Below, piece after piece: positions 17,709 through 25,282 of a stretch of DNA of 64,000 bases. Numbering within the stretch: position 1 is the stretch's first letter; the number at the start of each line of letters is the position of its first letter. Position numbers and translations under genes: made by a program. Source of the DNA: an uncultured Eubacteriales bacterium (GTDB taxonomy: Bacteria; Bacillota; Clostridia; Oscillospirales; Acutalibacteraceae); NCBI GenBank assembly GCA_934445035.1, contig CAKSDI010000002.1, forward strand, positions 281,595 to 345,594. Direction: 5' to 3'. The notes under the pieces are model-generated. The model was not told the origin of the DNA. It did not search any database and saw only the letters and a list, made by a program, of their open reading frames with translations.

Positions 17709-18335
17709 ATGTTAAATGAATTACTTTCAAGATATCCTAACCTCTCTTCCTGCAAAGAAGATTTAAAAAACGCCGCCGAGGCACTTATCAAATGTTATGA
17801 AAACGGCGGAAAGCTTATGATCTGCGGTAACGGCGGAAGCTGTGCCGATTCCGATCATATAGTAGGCGAGCTTATGAAAGGCTTTCTTAAAAAGCGCCCT
17901 TTGACAGATGAAAAAAAGGCTGAAATGAAGAAAAACTGCCCCGAAATTGACGATGAGATCTTAAATAAACTTCAGTATGGTCTTCCGGCAGTAGCTCTTA
18001 CGACTTTGAACGCTGTAAACACTGCTTTTTGCAACGATGTCGATCCTAATCTTATCTTTGCGCAAGATGTTATGGCGCTTGGAAAGAAAGGCGATGTGCT
18101 GATAAGCATAAGCACTTCCGGTAACTCGGTAAACGGCAATGCCGCGGCTAAAGTGGCAAAAGCTTTAGGAATAACGGTTATAGCTTTAACCGGCGCTAAA
18201 GGCGGGAAACTTAATGAGGTTGCGGATATCTGCATTAAAGTTCCCGAAACAGAAACATTTAAAGTTCAGGAGCTCCATTTGCCTGTTTATCACTATTTAT
18301 GCGCCGCTACAGAAGAGCATTTTTATAAGGCTTAA
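17709..18335 (+). CDS. SIS-domain sugar isomerase, GmhA-like
   Basis: A 208-residue phosphosugar-binding protein. Characteristic segments are KLMICGNGGSCADSDHIVGELMKGF, VLISISTSGNSVNGNAAAKVAK and the C-terminal QELHLPVYHYLCAATEEHF, which together resemble sedoheptulose-7-phosphate isomerase GmhA. An internal insertion of roughly 30 residues (about 62-90, charged) follows the first SIS motif. GGAGA precedes the ATG by 8 nt. Position after the ROK kinase suggests it handles the phosphorylated product. No other heptose-pathway gene is present, so the exact reaction is open. Confidence 0.85.
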   Translation: MLNELLSRYPNLSSCKEDLKNAAEALIKCYENGGKLMICGNGGSCADSDHIVGELMKGFLKKRPLTDEKKAEMKKNCPEIDDEILNKLQYGLPAVALTTLNAVNTAFCNDVDPNLIFAQDVMALGKKGDVLISISTSGNSVNGNAAAKVAKALGITVIALTGAKGGKLNEVADICIKVPETETFKVQELHLPVYHYLCAATEEHFYKA

Positions 18336-18351
18336 AACAAAATTTAATTTA

Positions 18352-18377
18352 AAATCTCCCGAAAGGGAGATTTTTTT
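18352..18377 (+). terminator. Terminator of the ROK-SIS operon
   Basis: AAATCTCCC / GGGAGATTT with a GAAA tetraloop and a seven-T run. Confidence 0.9.
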
Positions 18378-18378
18378 G

Positions 18379-18407
18379 TTGAAAAAAATAAATTATTGTA
18401 GTATAAT
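18379..18407 (+). promoter_or_regulatory. Promoter of the PutP-like symporter gene
   Basis: TTGAAA, 17-bp spacer and TATAAT, 32 bp before the ATG. It starts right at the end of the preceding terminator. Confidence 0.75.
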
Positions 18408-18439
18408 ATTTCCATATTTTTTTATTTTGGGGGATTATT

Positions 18440-19981
18440 ATGACTAATGCGGAAATTTGCACTATAATTGCAATAGTGTTATATCTGCTTGCAATGCTCG
18501 GAGTAGGAGCATATTATTCTAAAAAGAATAAAAATTCTACCGACTTTTATCTCGGCGGAAGAAAGCTCGGCCCTTTAGTAACGGCGATGAGCGCAGAGGC
18601 TTCCGATATGAGCGCTTATCTGCTTATGGGTATACCGGGACTTACTTTAATGTGCGGTCTTGCAGAGGCTACATGGACTGCAATAGGTCTTGCGATAGGA
18701 ACATATCTCAACTGGCTGTTTGTCGCTAAAAGACTTCGTAAATATTCTGAGAAGATAGACGCTGTTACGATTCCCGAATACTTTTCAAAAAGATTCGGCG
18801 ATAACAAATATATTCTCTCTGTTATAGCGGCTTTGGTTATTATTGTTTTCTTCGTTCCCTATACTGCTTCGGGATTTTCCGCCTGCGGAAAGCTGTTTGC
18901 AAGTATGTTTGGAATGCAGTATAAAACGGCTATGATTTTAAGCGCAGTTGTTATCGTCGGTTACTGCACAATGGGCGGATTTTTAGCCGCTTCCATAACC
19001 GACCTTATTCAGAGCATTGTTATGACTGTCGCTTTGTTTGTCGTTTTAGGCTTAAGCGAGGGAATTATCGGCGGATTTGACAGTATTTTTGAGTCTGCAA
19101 AAAATATGGCGGGATATTTCGATCTCTTTAAAGGGTTTGATGTCGCCGCTTCAAAAACGGGAAGTTTCGGTACTTTCTCGGTTATAACCACTTTAGCCTG
19201 GGGCTTAGGTTATTTCGGAATGCCTCACATTCTTTTAAGATTTATGGCTATCGATGATCCTAAGAAATTAAAGGTTTCAAGAAGAATTGCGTCTGTTTGG
19301 GTCGTTATATCTCTCGGAATTGCTGTTTTGATAGGCGTTGCAGGTCTTTCGCTTGTAAATAACGGAATAATCGATAAGTACGAATCGGCGTCTGCGGCAG
19401 AATCTATCATAGTTGATATTTCAAGATTTTTATCCACAAGAGGATACATTCCGGCATTTATCGCGGGAATCTTCATTTCGGGAATTCTCGCTTCAACAAT
19501 GTCCACAGCGGATTCTCAGCTTATAGCGGCTTCTTCAAGCGTTACAAAGGATATACTTGTTAACACCTTTAAAATGAAGCTATCCGAAAAAAAGGAAATG
19601 GTTATCGCAAGATTAAGCGTTATTATTATCTCTGTTATAGCTGTAATTCTCGCTCTTGATCCTAAAGGATCTGTTTTCAGAATAGTATCGTTTGCCTGGG
19701 CAGGCTTCGGCGCCGCATTCGGTCCCATTATGCTCTTCTCGCTTTTCTGGAAGAGAACAACAAAATGGGGAGCTTTAGCCGGAATTATAAGCGGCGGAGC
19801 AATGGTATTTATCTGGAAATATGTTATAGCAAAGCTCGGCGGAATTTTCGCGATTTATGAGCTTTTCCCGGCTTTTGTAATAAGCTCGGTATTTATAGTT
19901 GTCGTTAGTCTTTTGACTAAAGTTCCCGATAAATCGATAACTGATACTTTTGAAAGCGTTAAAACCTCGCTTAAAGACTGA
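18440..19981 (+). CDS. putP: Sodium/solute symporter, PutP (sodium/proline) type
   Basis: A 513-residue integral membrane protein of the SSS family with about 13 hydrophobic segments. The PutP hallmarks are TDFYLGGRKLGPLVTAMSAEASDMSAYLLMG near the start, FGMPHILLRFMAIDD mid-protein, and STMSTADSQLIAASSSVTKDI, where Na+-site serines and threonines occur. It probably imports proline or a related amino acid with sodium. The proline biosynthesis operon lies about 13 kb away with no obvious shared control. GGGGG lies 7 nt before the ATG. Confidence 0.9.
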   Translation: MTNAEICTIIAIVLYLLAMLGVGAYYSKKNKNSTDFYLGGRKLGPLVTAMSAEASDMSAYLLMGIPGLTLMCGLAEATWTAIGLAIGTYLNWLFVAKRLRKYSEKIDAVTIPEYFSKRFGDNKYILSVIAALVIIVFFVPYTASGFSACGKLFASMFGMQYKTAMILSAVVIVGYCTMGGFLAASITDLIQSIVMTVALFVVLGLSEGIIGGFDSIFESAKNMAGYFDLFKGFDVAASKTGSFGTFSVITTLAWGLGYFGMPHILLRFMAIDDPKKLKVSRRIASVWVVISLGIAVLIGVAGLSLVNNGIIDKYESASAAESIIVDISRFLSTRGYIPAFIAGIFISGILASTMSTADSQLIAASSSVTKDILVNTFKMKLSEKKEMVIARLSVIIISVIAVILALDPKGSVFRIVSFAWAGFGAAFGPIMLFSLFWKRTTKWGALAGIISGGAMVFIWKYVIAKLGGIFAIYELFPAFVISSVFIVVVSLLTKVPDKSITDTFESVKTSLKD

Positions 19982-19992
19982 TTTTTGATATT

Positions 19993-20018
19993 AAAACCGC
20001 CGATTTCGGCGGTTTTTT
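19993..20018 (+). terminator. Terminator of the PutP-like gene
   Basis: AAAACCGCCGA / TCGGCGGTTTT stem with a two- to four-nt loop, followed by T. Confidence 0.9.
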
Positions 20019-20047
20019 ATTTTTTTCGGCAAAAATTATAAAGATGT

Positions 20048-20076
20048 TTTACTTTTTATCGATTATGTGATAAAAT
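20048..20076 (+). promoter_or_regulatory. Promoter of the LysR regulator gene
   Basis: TTTACT, 17-bp spacer and TAAAAT with TG extended -10, 32 bp before the ATG. Confidence 0.65.
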
Positions 20077-20108
20077 AATATATGTGAAAACTTTGCAAGG
20101 AGAATTGT

Positions 20109-21047
20109 ATGAACCTGTTGCATATGAAATATGCCGTAACGGTTGCCAAAACCAATTCAATAAATAAAGCCGCAAAAGAGCTTTTTGTCGGCCAGTCAGC
20201 GCTCAGCCGCGCAATTAAAGAGCTTGAAACCGATCTCGGGATCACACTTTTTGAGCGCAGCGCTAAAGGGATGACTTTGACTGCCGAGGGAGAAACATTT
20301 ATTGATTGCGCCGAGAATATTCTAAGCCGCGTGGATATGGTTGAGAATATGTTTAAAAAGGATAAATCGGAAAAGCTGAAATTTTCCGTTTCCGTTCCGC
20401 GCGCAAGCTATATCTCTTATGCTTTTGCCGAATTTTCAAAAACTCTTAAAAACGATGTCGACACAGAGATCTATTACCGTGAAACCAATTCTATGAGAAC
20501 TCTTAAAAATGTTCTTGAAGAGAACTATAAACTCGGAATAGTCAGATACGCGGAAACTTATGATAAATATTATAAGGATCTTTTTAAAGAGAAAAATCTC
20601 AATTGCGAGCTTGTATGCGAATTCAAATATAATTTGGTGGTAAGCAAAGAGAGCAAACTTGCAAACGAGAAAGATTTAAGCGAAGAAATTCTCTGCGGAT
20701 ACACAGAAATAGCCCACGCGGATCCTTATGTGCCGTCGCTGCCGTTTGCAGAGGTAAAGAAAGAAGAATTTTCCAAAAACGCAAAAAACAGGATATTTGT
20801 GTTCGACAGGGCGAGCCAATTCGAGCTTCTCGCAAAAAATAAAAACACATTTATGTGGGTATCTCCGATTCCCGAAGATCTGCTTTTAAGATACGGCTTG
20901 ATTCAGCTTGATTCCGTTAAAAGCGACAGAATTTATAAAGATATGCTTATCTATAAAAAGGATCATTCACTTTCAAAGCTTGATAAGTTGTTTATTGAAA
21001 AATTGATTTCTTCTAAAAGGGAACTAATAACCCCTTCGGGTTATTAG
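20109..21047 (+). CDS. LysR family transcriptional regulator
   Basis: A 312-residue regulator. The N-terminal winged helix is typical: MKYAVTVAKTNSINKAAKELFVGQSALSRAIKELE, then LGITLFERS and LTAEGE. The rest, from about residue 90, is a periplasmic-binding-protein-like effector domain that is less conserved. LysR proteins usually control an adjacent or divergent gene. Here the closest upstream gene is the PutP-like symporter, in the same direction and with its own terminator, so the target is uncertain. AAGGAG precedes the ATG. The stop codon lies inside the downstream terminator stem. Confidence 0.92.
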   Translation: MNLLHMKYAVTVAKTNSINKAAKELFVGQSALSRAIKELETDLGITLFERSAKGMTLTAEGETFIDCAENILSRVDMVENMFKKDKSEKLKFSVSVPRASYISYAFAEFSKTLKNDVDTEIYYRETNSMRTLKNVLEENYKLGIVRYAETYDKYYKDLFKEKNLNCELVCEFKYNLVVSKESKLANEKDLSEEILCGYTEIAHADPYVPSLPFAEVKKEEFSKNAKNRIFVFDRASQFELLAKNKNTFMWVSPIPEDLLLRYGLIQLDSVKSDRIYKDMLIYKKDHSLSKLDKLFIEKLISSKRELITPSGY

Positions 21048-21050
21048 TTT
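21022..21050 (+). terminator. Terminator of the LysR gene, overlapping its stop codon
   Basis: Perfect 12-bp stem AACTAATAACCC / GGGTTATTAGTT around a CTTC loop. The LysR stop TAG (21045-21047) is in the descending arm, so translation to the end would disturb the hairpin. The T run after it is short. Confidence 0.7.
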
Positions 21051-21152
21051 ATTGCAATACCCTTATGCAAAAACAGCAATACACAATTTAAATTTATTTT
21101 GATAAAATTATACTTAAAAGATGATTTTTAAGCGCAAAAAGGAGTAAAAAAT

Positions 21153-21884
21153 ATGAATCTCGACAGGATTATTGCTGTCAGAAATAATAAAACCTTATAT
21201 AGGGATAAGGACAGATGTTTAAAGGTCTTTTGTGAGGATCACTCAAAAGCCGGAGTTTTCAGTGAAGCACTTAATCAGATCCGAATGGAAGAAAAGGGCT
21301 TTAATGTTCCTAAAATCTCGGAAGTAACTTCAATCGACGGTAAATATGTTATAGTTTCCGAATTCATAAAGGGCAAAAATCTTTATTCGCTTATGGAAGA
21401 AGATCCTGGTAAAACTAATGAATATCTTGAGCTTTTTACCGATCTTCAGATAAAAATAAATTCGGAGAGCTGCTTAGAGCTAAGCAGGCTTAAGGACCGT
21501 CTTAATTATAGGATCTGCGATTCCGATCTCCCTGCAACCGTGAGATACGATCTTCATTTAAGACTTGAAGAAATGCCTAATGAGAATAAGATCTGCCACG
21601 GCGATTTTTATCCTACAAATATTATTATTTCGGAAGATAATGTTCCGTATATTCTTGATTGGTCGCACGCAACAGTCGGAAACGCATCTGCCGACGCCGC
21701 GAGGACCTATATCCTCTTCAAGATAAAAGGAAAAGACGAATATGCTGAAAAATATCTTGAATTATACAGCAAAAAAAGCGGCACCGAAATTTCTTACATA
21801 AAAAAATGGATACCTGTCGTAGCGGCTTCGCTCAGCATCTCGGCACGGGAAGAAGAAAGAAAAATTTTATATAAGCTTATCTAA
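21153..21884 (+). CDS. Aminoglycoside phosphotransferase-like kinase
   Basis: A 243-residue protein with the APH/choline-kinase fold. The catalytic Brenner motif is HGDFYPTNII (His149, Asp151), followed by the metal-binding ILDWSHA and an ASADAARTY segment. The N-terminal lobe has ATP-site strands, KYVIVSEFIKGKNL being the hinge. Substrates of this broad family range from small metabolites to aminoglycosides; nothing here points to resistance. AAAGGAG lies 9 nt before the ATG. It stands 39 nt upstream of the hydrogenase gene group and may be co-transcribed, but a functional link is not established. Confidence 0.8.
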   Translation: MNLDRIIAVRNNKTLYRDKDRCLKVFCEDHSKAGVFSEALNQIRMEEKGFNVPKISEVTSIDGKYVIVSEFIKGKNLYSLMEEDPGKTNEYLELFTDLQIKINSESCLELSRLKDRLNYRICDSDLPATVRYDLHLRLEEMPNENKICHGDFYPTNIIISEDNVPYILDWSHATVGNASADAARTYILFKIKGKDEYAEKYLELYSKKSGTEISYIKKWIPVVAASLSISAREEERKILYKLI

Positions 21885-21923
21885 AAAACTTTTTAAATTT
21901 TAATCGGCAAAAGGAGAAAAATT

Positions 21924-22169
21924 ATGAAAGTAACAGTATGTATAGGATCATCCTGTCACATCAAAGGATCAAGACAGGTGGTTGAAACTCTGCAAAATCT
22001 TATCGGAAAAAATAATATATCCGATAAAGTCGACCTTTCCGGAACATTTTGTATGGGCAGATGTCAGGACGGAGTCTGCGTTACGGTAGACGGAGAGTTT
22101 TTCTCTGTCGATCCCGAAACGGCAGAAACCTTTTTTGAAGAAAATATTTTAAAAAAGGTTGAGAAATAA
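21924..22169 (+). CDS. Small thioredoxin-like [2Fe-2S] ferredoxin, first copy
   Basis: An 81-residue protein with the NuoE-type [2Fe-2S] cysteine pattern C6-x4-C11 and C43-x3-C47, within CIGSSCHIKGS and GTFCMGRCQDGVC. Such small ferredoxins accompany [FeFe]-hydrogenases, where they pass electrons between the hydrogenase and partners. AAAGGAG precedes the ATG, and the stop and the next start overlap as TAATG, so the two paralogues are translated in tandem. It is the first gene of a five-gene hydrogenase/phosphatase run. Confidence 0.9.
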   Translation: MKVTVCIGSSCHIKGSRQVVETLQNLIGKNNISDKVDLSGTFCMGRCQDGVCVTVDGEFFSVDPETAETFFEENILKKVEK

Positions 22170-22432
22170 TGATAGTTCAGATCTGCGTCGGCTCTGCCTG
22201 TCATATTAAAGGCTCCGAAAAATTGGTGGAGCTTTTTCAGAAAGCAATAACGGATAATAAACTTGATAATGAAATAACTCTTGCGGGGAGCTTTTGCACC
22301 GGAAGATGCAACAGGGAAGGTGTGACCGTTACGGTAGACGATGATGTTTATACCGGGATCACGCCTGAAAAGTTCGATGATTTTTTTAAAGAACATATTT
22401 TAAAAAAGCTTCAAGGTGAGGTGAGCGGATAA
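22169..22432 (+). CDS. Small thioredoxin-like [2Fe-2S] ferredoxin, second copy
   Basis: An 87-residue paralogue of the preceding protein with the same C6/C11 and C43/C47 spacing (CVGSACHIKGS, GSFCTGRCNREGV). The sequences align without gaps over most of their length, pointing to tandem duplication followed by divergence. The extra cysteine after C47 in the first copy is absent here. The stop overlaps the start of the sensory-type hydrogenase gene by one base. Confidence 0.9.
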   Translation: MIVQICVGSACHIKGSEKLVELFQKAITDNKLDNEITLAGSFCTGRCNREGVTVTVDDDVYTGITPEKFDDFFKEHILKKLQGEVSG

Positions 22433-24105
22433 TGGATTGCCTGACTCTTAAAAAATCCAACTGCAAAAACTGCTATAAATGTATAAGATACTGTCCCGTT
22501 AAATCCATTCGTTTTTCAGGTAACCAGGCTTATATTATCGGGAACGAGTGCATTTTGTGCGGTCAGTGCTTTGTTGTCTGTCCTCAGGATGCCAAACAGA
22601 TAGTCAGCGAAACGGAAAAAGTAAAAGTTTTGCTCCAAACCGGCGATCCTGTGGTTGTGAGTCTTGCGCCGTCATTCGTAGCTAATTACGAATCGATAGG
22701 TATAGGAGCTATGAGAGCCGCTCTTAAAAAGCTTGGGTTTTATGATGTGGAAGAAACAGCTTTAGGGGCAACCATCGTTAAGCGCGAATATGAAAAAATG
22801 CTTAATGAGGCTAACCGCGATATTATTATTACCTCTTGCTGTCATTCAGTCAATCTTCTTATTCAGAAATATTTCCCTGATACTCTTGATTATCTGGCTG
22901 ATGTTATTTCGCCTATGCAGGCGCATTGTAAAGATATCAAAAGCAGAATACCTAATGCGAAAACAGTCTTTATAGGTCCTTGCGTGGCAAAAAAAGACGA
23001 AGCCTCGCATTATGAGGGCTATGTTGACGCCGTTTTAACATTTGACGAGCTTACCGATTGGCTCAAAGCGGAAAATATCACACCCAAAAACATAAAAGAC
23101 GAAGAAAAAACAGGCAGAACAAGATTTTTCCCGACCACCGGCGGAATTCTTAAAAGTATGGATAAGCCGGATAACGGATATTCTTATCTCGCTATCGACG
23201 GAGTTGACAACTGTATTGCGGCGCTTAAGGATATTGAAAGAGGAAATATTCACAGGTGCTTTATAGAAATGTCGGCTTGCGCAGGCAGCTGTGTGGGCGG
23301 TCCCGTTATGGAAAAATTCCACCGCTCGCCCGTAAAGGATTACACCGCAGTTTCCGATTTTGCTGGGAAAGACGATTTTGACATTTCTCAGCCCGATGAA
23401 ACAGAGCTAAAAAAGAGCTTTGAGGCTATTTGCCACAAGCTTCCTATGCCTTCCGAAGAAGAGATCAAAGAGGCGCTTAAGCAGATGGGTAAGGTCAAGC
23501 CGTCTGACGAGCTGAATTGCGGCTCCTGCGGTTATGATTCCTGCAGGGAAAAGGCTATTGCAATCTGCCAGGGAAAAGCAGAGGTTTCTATGTGTCTGCC
23601 TTTCCTTAAGGATAAAGCCGAAAGCTTTTCCGATACTATCGTCAGAAACACGCCGAACGGTCTTATTGTTTTGAATGAAAAACTTGAAGTCCAGCAGATA
23701 AATAAAGCCGCGCTTAAAATTCTTAACCTCAGATATGCTTCTGATATTCTCGGCGATCAGGTCGTCAGAATTATGGATCCGGGCGATTTTTTGAGCGTGC
23801 TCAGTAAAAACAGAAATATTCACGATAAAAGAGTATATCTTGCAGAATATGAAAAATATGTAGAAGAAACCATTCTTTATGATAAGGAATACAGACTTCT
23901 TGTATGTATTTTACGCGATGTTACGGAAGAAGAACTGCAAAAAGAGAAAAAAGAAAGTATCAGCAGGCAAACGGTGGAAATAGCCGATAATGTTGTTGAT
24001 AAGCAAATGCGTATAGTTCAGGAGATAGCGTCGCTTCTCGGCGAAACAGCCGCAGAAACAAAAATTGCGCTAACAAAGCTTAAGGAGTCGATCAGCGATG
24101 AATAA
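22432..24105 (+). CDS. [FeFe]-hydrogenase of sensory type (HydS/HfsB-like) with PAS domain
   Basis: A 557-residue protein. Two [4Fe-4S] ferredoxin motifs come first (C11/14/17/21 and C40/43/46/50), then the H-cluster domain. The L1 motif is TSCCH at 134-138, L2 is GPCVAKK with C184, and L3 is EMSACAGSCVGG with C283 and C287. After it come a four-cysteine CGSCGYDSC motif (363-371 and on), a PAS-like segment (about 400-480, NGLIVLNEKLEVQQIN) and a C-terminal helix. The architecture and the phosphatase gene that follows match putative sensory hydrogenases (group C, phosphatase-linked) and the hfs operon of Thermoanaerobacterium. It probably senses H2 or redox state rather than producing H2 in bulk; that is inference. 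Confidence 0.85.
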   Translation: MDCLTLKKSNCKNCYKCIRYCPVKSIRFSGNQAYIIGNECILCGQCFVVCPQDAKQIVSETEKVKVLLQTGDPVVVSLAPSFVANYESIGIGAMRAALKKLGFYDVEETALGATIVKREYEKMLNEANRDIIITSCCHSVNLLIQKYFPDTLDYLADVISPMQAHCKDIKSRIPNAKTVFIGPCVAKKDEASHYEGYVDAVLTFDELTDWLKAENITPKNIKDEEKTGRTRFFPTTGGILKSMDKPDNGYSYLAIDGVDNCIAALKDIERGNIHRCFIEMSACAGSCVGGPVMEKFHRSPVKDYTAVSDFAGKDDFDISQPDETELKKSFEAICHKLPMPSEEEIKEALKQMGKVKPSDELNCGSCGYDSCREKAIAICQGKAEVSMCLPFLKDKAESFSDTIVRNTPNGLIVLNEKLEVQQINKAALKILNLRYASDILGDQVVRIMDPGDFLSVLSKNRNIHDKRVYLAEYEKYVEETILYDKEYRLLVCILRDVTEEELQKEKKESISRQTVEIADNVVDKQMRIVQEIASLLGETAAETKIALTKLKESISDE

Positions 24106-25270
24106 TCTGTGTGCTGATATAGGCTATAAAAGTATAAATCACGAGGGCGAACAGCTTTGCGGTGATCATGTTGATATAATAGAACAGAATGAAAATTCCA
24201 CCGTTATTGTTTTGGCTGACGGTCTCGGAAGCGGAGTTAAAGCAAGTATCCTTTCAACTCTTACCTCAAAAATAATTTCAACTATGATAGCAGAGGGTAT
24301 AGCGCTTGAAGAATGTGTTTCAACTATCGCGGCAACGCTGCCGATATGCTCTGTCAGAGGCGTAGCGTATTCCACTTTTACGATCATTCACCTTATCAAT
24401 AATTCTTTAGCGGAGCTTATTCAGTATGATAATCCGCTAATTATCATGATAAGAAACGGAGAACTTTACGATTATCCTAAAACCGAACTTAACATCGGCG
24501 GCAAATTAATTTATAAATCCGAGATCGATCTCAGGGAAAACGATATATTTATTGCTATGAGCGACGGCTGTCCTCATGCAGGAATAGGCATTGCTTTTAA
24601 TTTCGGGTGGAAAAGGGAAGATATCGCGCAGTTTATGCTCGGTATTGCAGATGTGGGATACACTGCAAAAACATTATCCACTATGCTTATTGACGAATGC
24701 GATAAGCAGTACGGTTTCCATCCCGGTGACGACGCGACTGCGTGCGTGGTCAGAATAAGAAAAAGAGAGCCTATGAATATTCTGTTCGGCCCTCCGAGAA
24801 ATCCTGATGACTGTGACAGAATGATGTCGCTTTTCTTCTCAAAAGAGGGAAAGCATATCGTATGCGGAGGAACTACCTCTAAAATTGCGGCAAAATATCT
24901 TAATAAACCTATTAATGCGAGTCTTAATTTTGAAAAAAGCGATGTTCCGCCGATAGCTTTTATTGAGGGAGTCGATTTGGTAACCGAGGGCGTTATTACT
25001 ATAAATAAGGTCATAGAATATGCTAAAGATTCGCTTGATAAAAATGAGCTTTATGAGCATTGGAGCTTCAGCCGTGACGGTGCTTCTCTTATTTGCAGAC
25101 TTTTATTTGAAGAAGCAACGGATATTAACTTTTTTGTAGGCAGAGCGGTCAATCCGGCACATCAGAACCCCGATCTTCCGATAAATTTCAATATAAAAAT
25201 GAATCTTGTCGAAGAACTGTCGGACTGCCTTAAAAAAATGGGCAAGAGGATAAAGGTCAGCTATTTCTAA
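24098..25270 (+). CDS. SpoIIE/PP2C-type serine phosphatase linked to the hydrogenase
   Basis: A 390-residue protein whose first 230 residues form a PP2C/SpoIIE domain with the metal-binding aspartate motifs VIVLADGLGSG, IFIAMSDGCPHAG and PGDDATACVVRI. The C-terminal 150 residues form an unassigned domain (GPPRNPDDCDRMMSLFFSKEG, then KHIVCGGTTSKIA) that I cannot assign. It overlaps the sensory hydrogenase gene by 8 nt, so the two are translationally coupled. The likely model is that the hydrogenase/PAS protein sets phosphatase activity on an unknown phosphoprotein such as an anti-sigma-factor antagonist. No such target is encoded in the window. Confidence 0.85.
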   Translation: MNNLCADIGYKSINHEGEQLCGDHVDIIEQNENSTVIVLADGLGSGVKASILSTLTSKIISTMIAEGIALEECVSTIAATLPICSVRGVAYSTFTIIHLINNSLAELIQYDNPLIIMIRNGELYDYPKTELNIGGKLIYKSEIDLRENDIFIAMSDGCPHAGIGIAFNFGWKREDIAQFMLGIADVGYTAKTLSTMLIDECDKQYGFHPGDDATACVVRIRKREPMNILFGPPRNPDDCDRMMSLFFSKEGKHIVCGGTTSKIAAKYLNKPINASLNFEKSDVPPIAFIEGVDLVTEGVITINKVIEYAKDSLDKNELYEHWSFSRDGASLICRLLFEEATDINFFVGRAVNPAHQNPDLPINFNIKMNLVEELSDCLKKMGKRIKVSYF

Positions 25271-25282
25271 AGGAGAATGAAT

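Noticed and set aside
21153..21884. Antibiotic-resistance aminoglycoside phosphotransferase
   Set aside because: Only the general kinase motifs are present and the context is metabolic; the family is broad, so resistance is not supported.
25277..25282. Use of the first ATG for the second hydrogenase
   Set aside because: The AGGAGA directly touches that ATG; the ATG six bases later has proper spacing.
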